From contig QNAJ01000030.1 of assembly GCA_003641465.1 (NCBI GenBank), forward strand, positions 1 through 10,905: a stretch of 10,905 bases of DNA. Reading direction: 5' to 3'. The DNA comes from Verrucomicrobiota bacterium. GTDB taxonomy: Bacteria > Verrucomicrobiota > Kiritimatiellia > B70-G9. Positions 1-5,019 of this stretch are shown one piece after another. Each line of letters begins with the position of its first letter. Position 1 is the first letter of the stretch. The translations under genes and the position numbers were made by a program. Below the pieces are notes generated by a model, which worked only from the letters and a program-made list of their open reading frames with translations, searched no databases and was not told where the DNA came from.

Positions 1-215
1 CCAATTTCGGTCCGCCGGAGTCCGGACCGGTCTTGGTGGAGGGTATGACCTTGGCTATTGAGCCGATGTTCAATCTTGGTACCGACGCAGTTGCGGTCAG
101 GGAGGATGGGTGGACCGCAGTTACTGCCGATGGTTTACCTTCGGCACACTTCGAGCACACGGTGGCCGTGTTGAACGGAGGGGCCGAGATCTTGACATGC
201 GCGGGAAAGAGGTAA
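1..215 (+). CDS. map: Type I methionine aminopeptidase, C-terminal part (5' end outside window)
   Basis: This is the last ~70 residues of a type I methionine aminopeptidase, the cytosolic metalloenzyme that removes the initiator Met from nascent proteins. The reading frame is open from the window edge (first full codon at 3) to TAA at 213-215. Visible family signatures are the NFG segment, the LAIEPM motif, whose Glu is a metal ligand in the family, and AHFEHTVAV, whose Glu is the last metal ligand; the ending (NGGAEILT) is also typical. The earlier Asp/Asp/His ligands lie upstream of the window. Its position directly before infA is the standard place for map in the spc operon of many bacteria. 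The 3' end overlaps infA by 19 nt. Identification is firm; only the fragment is seen. Confidence 0.95.
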   Translation, partial: NFGPPESGPVLVEGMTLAIEPMFNLGTDAVAVREDGWTAVTADGLPSAHFEHTVAVLNGGAEILTCAGKR

Positions 216-433
216 TTGTACTGGACGCAGAGCTGATAAGTGTGATAAGTGAAGCAGCTTTTGAGGCCCGGCTGGCGAATGGGCACCGGTTTACGGCGTA
301 CATTCCGTCGTCGCAGGGAAGAGGCGGGGCTCTGAAGCTGCGGCCGGGATCGAAGGTGAAGGTGAGGTTTTCACCCTATTCTATGGCTCAAGCGGAGATA
401 GTGCTTGACAGAAAAGGTGATGTGCAGGGATGA
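197..433 (+). CDS. infA: Translation initiation factor IF-1 (divergent)
   Basis: A 78-residue single OB-fold (S1-like) protein that fits IF-1, which binds the 30S A site during initiation. The recognisable core is F-x-A-R-L-A-NGH (about residues 22-30), a PGSKVKV strand and the SPY motif (about residues 63-65), followed by a basic end. Length is close to the usual ~72. ATG 197 is the only in-frame start near the fold; a GGAGGGG at 177-183 lies 13 nt upstream, a rather long spacing. The gene starts inside map and its stop shares ATGA with rpmJ, so translation is probably coupled. It is odd for IF-1: the usual HISGKMRK-x-x-IRI loop reads IPSSQGRGGALKL, and the usual SPYDLT(K/R)GRI reads SPYSMAQAEI. 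Context between map and rpmJ makes IF-1 the best call. Confidence 0.9.
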   Translation: MRGKEVIVLDAELISVISEAAFEARLANGHRFTAYIPSSQGRGGALKLRPGSKVKVRFSPYSMAQAEIVLDRKGDVQG

Positions 434-543
434 AAGTCCGCAGTTCGGTCAGAAGAATATGTGAGAGGTGTCGGATTGTCCGGCGGAAGGGCGTGGTGCG
501 GGTAATATGCAGCAACCCGCGCCATAAGCAACGGCAGGGCTGA
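430..543 (+). CDS. rpmJ: 50S ribosomal protein L36 (zinc-binding type)
   Basis: A 37-residue, very basic protein that starts MKVRSSVRRICERC and ends in an HKQRQG tail, matching L36, the smallest large-subunit protein, which binds 23S rRNA. It is the zinc-binding (C+) form: Cys11, Cys14, Cys27 and His32 give the C-x2-C-x12-C-x4-H zinc site. ATG 430 overlaps the infA stop in an ATGA arrangement, with an AAGGTGAT-like ribosome binding site at about 413-420. It sits between infA and rpsM, its usual place. The gene is easily missed because of its size. Confidence 0.96.
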   Translation: MKVRSSVRRICERCRIVRRKGVVRVICSNPRHKQRQG

Positions 544-559
544 TTTTCGGAGGTGAGTA

Positions 560-973
560 ATGCCGCGCGTAATGGGAATTGACATTCCGGGCAATAAGCG
601 GATAGAGTTCGCGCTTCGCTACATTTACGGTGTGGGGCCTACATTGGCGCGCAAGATCGTGGCAGAGGCAGAAGTAGATCCGTCTAAGAAGGCGGACGAG
701 CTTACAGACGAAGAGATAACCAGGATTAGTCGGGTACTGCAGAGTGGATACCGGATAGAGGGAGATCTGCGACGCGAGGTAACGCAGAATATTCGCCGGC
801 TGATCTCGATTGGTTGTTATCGGGGACTCCGGCACCGACGCGGGTTGCCGGTACACGGCCAGCGTACCCGGACCAACGCTCGAACGCGGAAGGGACCGCG
901 GCGGACGGTGGGTGCGGTGAGGGATCGGGCGGCTCGTGCCGCATTGAAGGCTGAATTGGGTAAGAAGAAGTAG
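560..973 (+). CDS. rpsM: 30S ribosomal protein S13
   Basis: A 137-residue S13, a protein of the 30S head that contacts 16S rRNA, S19 and the P-site tRNA, and forms bridges to the 50S. Clear family features are the start (MPRVMGIDIPGNKR), the helix-two-turns-helix segment around YIYGVGPTLARKI, the DLRREV motif, and the basic C-terminal block LRHRRGLPVHGQRT-RTNARTRKGP. The usual length is ~118-126; here about 15 extra residues, Arg/Ala/Lys-rich and ending in GKKK, follow the normal end. ATG 560 has a strong Shine-Dalgarno (GGAGG, 549-553, 6-nt spacing). It lies 16 nt after rpmJ and 14 nt before rpsK. Confidence 0.97.
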   Translation: MPRVMGIDIPGNKRIEFALRYIYGVGPTLARKIVAEAEVDPSKKADELTDEEITRISRVLQSGYRIEGDLRREVTQNIRRLISIGCYRGLRHRRGLPVHGQRTRTNARTRKGPRRTVGAVRDRAARAALKAELGKKK

Positions 974-987
974 AGTTTCGCAGGATC

Positions 988-1446
988 ATGACGACGGCAG
1001 AGGGAAAACCGGTTTCAAGCGGAACCCCGGCAAGTGAGCAGGCGGATTCCGAGCGGCAGGAGAAGCGTGCCCATACGAGCCGGGATCGAGCTACGCGGCC
1101 GGTAATGTGGGGAGTGGCTCACATTAAGGCGACTTTCAACAATACGATAGTTTCGATCACCGACCCGAGTGGAAACGTGCTGGCGTGGAGCTCAGCCGGA
1201 AGGTGCGGCTTCAAGGGCTCGCGGAAAAGCACGGCGTATGCGGCTAACTTAGTGGCGCAGGATGCGGCTCGCCAGGCCTCGAGCAAGGGCATCCGGGAGG
1301 TCGAGGTGCGGGTGCAGGGGCCCGGAGCTGGACGGGAGTCGGCTATCAGGGCGCTGCAGACTGCAGGATTGACCATTCGGGCTATCAAGGACGTAACTCC
1401 GATTCCACATGATGGTTGTCGTCCGCCGAAAAGGCGGCGGGTATAA
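988..1446 (+). CDS. rpsK: 30S ribosomal protein S11 with N-terminal extension
   Basis: S11 is a platform protein of the 30S subunit near the mRNA exit (Shine-Dalgarno) region. The conserved core begins at about residue 42 (GVAHIKATFNNTIVSITD), with the GFKGSRKSTAYAA segment, VRVQGPGAGRESAIRAL, and the family-typical end PIPHDGCRPPKRRRV. At 152 residues it is about 20-25 longer than usual, all at the N terminus: residues 1-30 are Thr/Ser/Glu-rich and look disordered. No in-frame ATG, GTG or TTG lies between 988 and the Met40 codon, and starting at Met40 would remove the basic N-terminal segment that S11 normally has, so ATG 988 is kept. Its ribosome binding site is weak (CAGGAT); it may be coupled to rpsM, which ends 14 nt upstream. 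Confidence 0.96.
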   Translation: MTTAEGKPVSSGTPASEQADSERQEKRAHTSRDRATRPVMWGVAHIKATFNNTIVSITDPSGNVLAWSSAGRCGFKGSRKSTAYAANLVAQDAARQASSKGIREVEVRVQGPGAGRESAIRALQTAGLTIRAIKDVTPIPHDGCRPPKRRRV

Positions 1447-1466
1447 CTGCGGCGGTGAGGTACACT

Positions 1467-2093
1467 ATGGGCCGATATACTGGACCAGTTTGTAAGTTGT
1501 GCCGAAGGGAAGGAATGAAGCTCTTTCTCAAGGGAGCCCGGTGTCAGATGGCCAAGTGCCCGATAGACACCGGCCGCCCTCCCCCCGGAATGCACGGCGC
1601 GCGTCGGGGGAAGCTGAGTGATTATGCGCTCCAGCTGCGCGAGAAACAGCGGATTCGGCGTACGTACGGTCTTCAGGAAGGACAATTCCGTCTGTTTTTC
1701 CGCCGGGCACTGAGGAAGAAGGGCGTTACTTCGGAAAATCTCTTGCGCTTGCTCGAACTACGGCTGGACAACACGGTTTACCGCCTCGGATTCGCTCCTT
1801 CGCGCAGGGCGGCACGCCAGTTTGTGCGCCATGGGCACGTGTTGGTTAATGGGAAAAAAGCGGACATCCCTTCGATGGTGTTGAAACCGGGTGACGTGGT
1901 TGAGGTCAGACAGCGGCCCAGCAGCCGCAAGTATGCTGAACAGTTTGTGGAATTGGCGGAGTCCCGCGGTGTTGTCCCCTGGCTAGCGGTGGACCGCAAG
2001 GCTTTCAGGGGTGAGGTGCTATATGAGCCGAAGAGGGAGGAGATACCGGTTACGTTCAACGAACAGCTTGTTGTTGAACTGTACTCCAAGTAA
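1467..2093 (+). CDS. rpsD: 30S ribosomal protein S4 (zinc-binding type)
   Basis: S4 is a primary 16S rRNA-binding protein that starts 30S assembly; in some bacteria it also represses its own operon. At 208 residues the length is standard. The N terminus (MGRYTGPVCKLCRREG) has the four zinc cysteines C9, C12, C26 and C31 of the C+ form. The central PGMHGARR-x-KLSDYALQLREKQ segment is typical, and the S4 RNA-binding domain follows (RLDNTVYRLGFA to VLVNGKKADIPS-x-x-x-KPGD). ATG 1467 was chosen because it gives the canonical MGRYTGP start and has GGTGAGG (1454-1460) 6 nt upstream; an in-frame upstream start at 1416 would lie inside rpsK and add 17 unlikely residues. It lies 20 nt after rpsK. Confidence 0.97.
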   Translation: MGRYTGPVCKLCRREGMKLFLKGARCQMAKCPIDTGRPPPGMHGARRGKLSDYALQLREKQRIRRTYGLQEGQFRLFFRRALRKKGVTSENLLRLLELRLDNTVYRLGFAPSRRAARQFVRHGHVLVNGKKADIPSMVLKPGDVVEVRQRPSSRKYAEQFVELAESRGVVPWLAVDRKAFRGEVLYEPKREEIPVTFNEQLVVELYSK

Positions 2094-2141
2094 TGGGGCA
2101 AGACTGCCGCTCTGAGAGGGCTGCGGCAAGGAGGTGTGGAG

Positions 2142-3161
2142 ATGGCGAAGAGACTGGCGAGATTTGAAATGCCCAAGCGAGTGGTGAGGGAAGAGAGCAC
2201 GGCGACGGAAACCTATGCGAAATTCGTGGCCGAGCCGTTTGAGGCGGGTTATGGCCGCACAATCGGCAATTCTCTGCGGCGCGTGCTCCTGTCTTCGATC
2301 GAAGGCGCAGCCATTTCGAGTGTGCGGATTGAGGGGGCTATGCACGAGTTCTGCTGCATACCGGGAGTGGTTGAGGACGTAACGGACATAATCCTCAACC
2401 TGAAAAAGGTCCTTCTGAAGATGTATACACGGGAGCCCCGCAGAATCCGTCTTTCGGCAAAAGGACCCGGCGAGGTCACCGCGGGTGATATTGAGGCCGA
2501 TCATTTGGTCGAGATTCTGAACCCGGACCAGCATATTGCGACCTTGGCCGACGACGGGAAGCTGGAAATGGAAATGGAAGTCCGTATCGGCCGTGGCTAC
2601 TGTCCTGCGGAGCGGAACAAGAAACCCGATCAGGAAATCGGTGTGATTCCTATTGACAGCCTGTTTTCCCCTGTCCGGAGGGTCAACTATCTGGTTGAGA
2701 ATACGCGGGTTGGACAGCGTACCGATTATGATCGTCTTATCCTCGAGATCTGGACTGACGGACGTGTGACACCGGATGATGCTCTCGTGATGGCGGCCGC
2801 GATTCTCCGCCACCATTTGGATGTATTCGTGAGCTATGATAAGGATCTGGTGGAGTTCGAGGAGATCGAGAAGCACTATGACGCCGAGCGTGAAGAGCTT
2901 CGCAAGAAGCTGAATATGAGCGTTAACGAGATCGAACTCAGCGTGCGGGCGGCCAATTGCCTCAACAACGCCAACATTACGACAGTGGGCCAGTTGGCCC
3001 AGAAGACGGAAGCCGAAATGCTGAAGTACCGGAACTTCGGCAAAAAGTCACTGAATGAGATCAAGCAGAAACTTGCGGAGCTGGGACTGTCCCTGGGTAT
3101 GAAATTTGATCCGGACCTGCTGGAACCAGCCCCCGGCGGGGCGAAGGCCGATCGCGAGTAG
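2142..3161 (+). CDS. rpoA: DNA-directed RNA polymerase subunit alpha
   Basis: A 339-residue alpha subunit. The N-terminal domain, which dimerises and assembles RNA polymerase, shows FEAGYGRTIGNSLRRVLLSS and the GVVEDVTDIILNLK motif; the GRVTPDDALVMAAAILRHH segment closes that domain. The C-terminal domain (about residues 258-325, LSVRAANCLNNANI to GKKSLNEIKQKLAELGL) binds UP elements and activators. ATG 2142 has AAGGAGG at 2128-2134 with 7-nt spacing. GTG 2136, six bases upstream, is in frame but would be too close to that site. It follows rpsD by 48 nt and precedes rplQ by 4 nt, the usual alpha-operon order. It is normal in length and motifs. Confidence 0.98.
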   Translation: MAKRLARFEMPKRVVREESTATETYAKFVAEPFEAGYGRTIGNSLRRVLLSSIEGAAISSVRIEGAMHEFCCIPGVVEDVTDIILNLKKVLLKMYTREPRRIRLSAKGPGEVTAGDIEADHLVEILNPDQHIATLADDGKLEMEMEVRIGRGYCPAERNKKPDQEIGVIPIDSLFSPVRRVNYLVENTRVGQRTDYDRLILEIWTDGRVTPDDALVMAAAILRHHLDVFVSYDKDLVEFEEIEKHYDAEREELRKKLNMSVNEIELSVRAANCLNNANITTVGQLAQKTEAEMLKYRNFGKKSLNEIKQKLAELGLSLGMKFDPDLLEPAPGGAKADRE

Positions 3162-3165
3162 GCTG

Positions 3166-3717
3166 ATGAGACATCGCAAGAGAACAGTGAAACTGGGACG
3201 TACGTCGGCACACCGGGAGGCCATGCTGGCCAATCTGGTCTGCAGCCTGATAGAACACCGGCGGGTTACAACAACATTGGCCAAGGCCAAGGCCGCCAGA
3301 CCGCTTGCCGAGGAGGTAGTGACCCTTGGCAAGGAAGGATCCCTGGCGGCGAGAAGACGGGCTGTGTCGTTGCTGCGACAGCGCGAGAGGGTGCGCACGC
3401 TGTTCGAGAACATCGCTCCGGCGATGCAGAACCGTTCCGGCGGGTATACCCGAATTATTCGTCTTGGGAAGCGGCGGGGAGACAATGCCGAACTGGCGAT
3501 CCTTGAGTGGGTAGATTATCAGCTTCCCGTGGAGGGTAAGAATAAGAGAAAGAAGCAACGGACGCAGTCCGCTGCCGGGGCGGCGGAATCTGTCAAGGGC
3601 CCGTCGGGTGAAGGAGAGCCTGGGGTACCAGGCGGGGAGAACGAGGCCGGGACGGCAGCCACCGAACAGAAAAAGACTCCCTTCTGGCGGCGCTTCCGCA
3701 AGAAGCCGGTGGACTGA
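3166..3717 (+). CDS. rplQ: 50S ribosomal protein L17 with long C-terminal tail
   Basis: L17 lies near the peptide exit tunnel of the 50S subunit. Residues 1-120 are a full, normal L17: MRHRKRTVKLGRTSAHR at the start, then ANLVCSLIEHRRVTTTLAKAK, a GGYTRIIRLGKRRGDNAE motif, and LEWVD at the end of the core. Bacterial L17 is usually ~112-130 residues; this one is 183. The extra ~60 residues comprise a Lys/Arg patch (about 125-132), a Gly/Glu/Ala-rich, probably disordered stretch (about 135-168), and a basic-aromatic end, KKTPFWRRFRKKPVD. ATG 3166 gives the canonical start; there is no good Shine-Dalgarno, so translation is probably coupled to rpoA, which stops 4 nt before. It is the last gene of the ribosomal operon. 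Confidence 0.96.
   Translation: MRHRKRTVKLGRTSAHREAMLANLVCSLIEHRRVTTTLAKAKAARPLAEEVVTLGKEGSLAARRRAVSLLRQRERVRTLFENIAPAMQNRSGGYTRIIRLGKRRGDNAELAILEWVDYQLPVEGKNKRKKQRTQSAAGAAESVKGPSGEGEPGVPGGENEAGTAATEQKKTPFWRRFRKKPVD
3670..3705 (-). terminator. Candidate intrinsic terminator for the - strand thioredoxin-fold gene
   Basis: Read on the - strand, a hairpin (3705 to 3681; arms CTTCT-GCGG and CCGC-AGAAG with one mismatch and a 5-nt loop) is followed 6 nt later by five T residues (3674-3670). It lies about 40 nt after the TAG stop of the - strand gene and inside the 3' end of rplQ. The structure is modest and also encodes the end of L17, so it could be coincidental. Confidence 0.35.
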
Positions 3718-3744
3718 GGTGGGGGGCGCGGGGGAGGAGAGCCC

Positions 3745-4269
3745 CTATTTGCGGTCAAGATGCCACTGCAACAGCGGCAGGTAGTTTGAGCTGCTGTTGC
3801 GCAGCATGAACTCGACGAGATCCTCCGGCGAATACAATCTTGGACGCCGGTTCTCCCAGGAAAAGATGGTGCAACGGCTTCTCCATCCGTTGGGGTGTAC
3901 AATGAAGACGGCTGGTGTCTTGTGTACGCGGAATCGTCGCGCCAGTTCCTCGTTCTGGGGGTTACCGGGTAGATCTATCCGCACCTTGATGTACTCCCGG
4001 AGGATCCGCCTTACGGTCAGAGTTTTCAGGCCTCTTTTCTCGTACCAGGCACAGAGCCCTTTCTCGTTGGGAGTATTGGGACGCGCAAAGTAGACAAATA
4101 TGTCTGCACCACAATTCTTCTGGATACCTAGGGCCTTCTGGTATCCGGCTGCTCCATGAAACCACTTCCGGGGAGGGTTCAGACCGGTCTTGGGAGGCGG
4201 CTTCCCGTAGGACGAGCAGAACGATACTACCAGGAAGCAGAGTCCCAGTGCTGACGATCGAAAAAACAC
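3745..4269 (-). CDS. Exported thioredoxin-fold protein lacking CXXC
   Basis: A 174-residue protein. Residues 1-22 resemble a signal peptide or membrane anchor (MFFRS, then a hydrophobic LGLCFLVVSF core and small residues); neither Cys11 nor Cys18 sits in a good lipobox. Residues ~42-130 look like a thioredoxin fold: a GADIFVYF strand, a helix, an EYIKVRIDLPG strand, EELARRFRVHKTPAVFIVHPNG with the usual cis-Pro position (Thr118-Pro119), and a C-terminal helix (SPEDLVEFMLR). No CXXC is present; after VYF there is PNTPNEKGLC with a single Cys73, so classical dithiol exchange is unlikely. No alternative in-frame ATG or GTG near the 5' end would keep the signal peptide, so GTG 4269 is used. The gene is convergent with rplQ (27-nt gap) and divergent from the endonuclease V-like gene. 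The fold call is by motif reading only. Confidence 0.7.
   Translation of the reverse strand: MFFRSSALGLCFLVVSFCSSYGKPPPKTGLNPPRKWFHGAAGYQKALGIQKNCGADIFVYFARPNTPNEKGLCAWYEKRGLKTLTVRRILREYIKVRIDLPGNPQNEELARRFRVHKTPAVFIVHPNGWRSRCTIFSWENRRPRLYSPEDLVEFMLRNSSSNYLPLLQWHLDRK
3768..3800 (+). other. Stem-loop in the 3' region of the ribosomal-operon transcript
   Basis: Bases 3768-3778 (GCAACAGCGGC) pair with 3790-3800 (GCTGCTGTTGC) to form an 11-bp stem with one G-U pair and an 11-base loop. It begins 51 nt after the rplQ stop. In + strand RNA every position pairs; in - strand RNA the G-U position becomes an A-C mismatch, so the structure favours the + transcript. No T-run follows, so it is not a standard intrinsic terminator. 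It might mark or protect the mRNA 3' end, or be chance within the antisense coding sequence. Confidence 0.4.
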
Positions 4270-4280
4270 GTGGCTATCAT
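4251..4280 (+). promoter_or_regulatory. Candidate sigma70 promoter for the endonuclease V-like gene
   Basis: CTGACG (4251-4256) resembles a -35 box (4 of 6) and TATCAT (4275-4280) a -10 box (5 of 6), separated by 18 bases. Transcription would start near 4287, which is downstream of the GTG 4270 and ATG 4282 codons and upstream of GTG 4345, supporting the later start for the gene. The -10 overlaps that of the opposite promoter. Confidence 0.4.
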
Positions 4281-4304
4281 AATGCTATGCCGCGTGTTAG
4301 TAAA
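4276..4304 (-). promoter_or_regulatory. Candidate sigma70 promoter for the thioredoxin-fold gene
   Basis: On the - strand, TTTACT (4304-4299, 4 of 6 to the -35 consensus) and TATGAT (4281-4276, 5 of 6 to the -10 consensus) are separated by exactly 17 bases. Transcription would start about 7 nt after the -10, at or next to the GTG start codon at 4269, implying a leaderless or nearly leaderless mRNA. No Shine-Dalgarno is visible before that GTG, which agrees. Confidence 0.5.
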
Positions 4305-4344
4305 GTATCCGGATGAGCAGGAGGCTAATCGGAAGGGTAACCGT

Positions 4345-4860
4345 GTGAAGATTTGCACCGACGTAGCTTACAGTGAAGACAGAGCTGCCGCGGGAGTGGT
4401 GGGCTTTCGGGATTGGGGAGATTCAGACCCGGCTTTTACTGCCACCGTGATCTGTGACACGGTGCAGCCCTATATTCCAGGAAAATTCTACCTGCGTGAA
4501 TTGCCGTGTCTTCTGGCGGCGATACGCAGATTGAGGGGCATAGATCTGGAGGTGATTCTGATAGACGGCTACGTATGGCTGGCACCCGGTCAACGTTGGG
4601 GATTGGGAGCTTACCTGCACGAGGCAGTCGGTGGGATTGCTGTCGTCGGGGTTGCCAAGAGCAGGTTTCGAGGTGCTGAACAGGAGGCCCGGGCAGTGTT
4701 CCGGGGCCGGAGTCGGCGGCCGCTGTATGTGACGGCAGTAGGACTGGACGTCGATTTTGCGGCGGCTATGGTCGAGCGCATGGCCGGAGCGGGGAGAATT
4801 CCGGCGCTGGTCCGCCGGGCAGATCGCCTTGCACGTAGGGGGATTATTGGCGGCAACTAA
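4345..4860 (+). CDS. Endonuclease V-family protein, compact form
   Basis: A 171-residue protein related to endonuclease V (Nfi), which cleaves DNA or RNA next to deaminated bases such as inosine. Family landmarks are a first strand with Asp (ICTDVAY, D6), VQPYIPGKFYLRELP (Tyr43 and Glu52 at conserved sites), VILIDG (Asp74), VVGVAKSRF (Lys105), and a RIPALVRRADRLAR end like that of E. coli Nfi. It is shorter than E. coli Nfi (~220): it begins at the first strand, and the region after the Lys motif is reduced. After IDG the usual HG-x-AHPRR is replaced by YVWLAPGQRW, so specificity may differ. GTG 4345 has GGAAGGG seven bases upstream and lies after the predicted transcription start. GTG 4270 (196 residues) and ATG 4282 are in-frame alternatives without a good binding site. 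Confidence 0.85.
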   Translation: MKICTDVAYSEDRAAAGVVGFRDWGDSDPAFTATVICDTVQPYIPGKFYLRELPCLLAAIRRLRGIDLEVILIDGYVWLAPGQRWGLGAYLHEAVGGIAVVGVAKSRFRGAEQEARAVFRGRSRRPLYVTAVGLDVDFAAAMVERMAGAGRIPALVRRADRLARRGIIGGN

Positions 4861-5019
4861 ATCACTTGACGGAATAGCAGCTGGTGTCGCAAAGTTACAG
4901 CGATTTCCCGGCTGGGAGCGGCGGGAGCCGAGTTTCTGTTTTCCGCAAACGGATGGCAGAAGAGGAAATCTGCAAGCCGGCCCGGGGAAGCGGAGGGCGG
5001 CAGCAGGAGAGAGGGCGAA
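4861..5019 (+). other. Intergenic leader before mreB
   Basis: This is a 159-base non-coding gap between the endonuclease V-like gene and mreB. It contains TTGACG (4866-4871), a possible -35 box, but no convincing -10 at 16-18 bases from it (GCAAAG at 17). The last 30 bases are purine-rich and include the mreB binding site. The cell-shape operon promoter is probably here or in the upstream gene, but I cannot place it. No convincing terminator for the upstream gene is seen. Confidence 0.4.

Noticed and set aside
1416..1466. Upstream in-frame start for rpsD
   Set aside because: It lies inside rpsK and would add residues absent from S4; ATG 1467 gives the canonical MGRYTGP start with a binding site.
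2019..2876. A 285-codon - strand frame opposite rpoA
   Set aside because: rpoA covers the region with a perfect family match; the antisense product is His/Arg/Leu-rich without a domain.
3719..3739. G-rich tract as a G-quadruplex
   Set aside because: There are only two runs of three or more G in the tract, flanked by GG pairs; this is insufficient for a convincing three-tier quadruplex.
4210..4269. Lipoprotein signal at Cys11 or Cys18 of the thioredoxin-fold protein
   Set aside because: The residue before each Cys (Leu or Phe) does not fit a lipobox, so an ordinary signal peptide or anchor is preferred.
4866..4894. TTGACG as the -35 of an mreB promoter
   Set aside because: The -35 match is good, but the best-spaced -10 (GCAAAG) is poor, so it is mentioned only in the intergenic entry.
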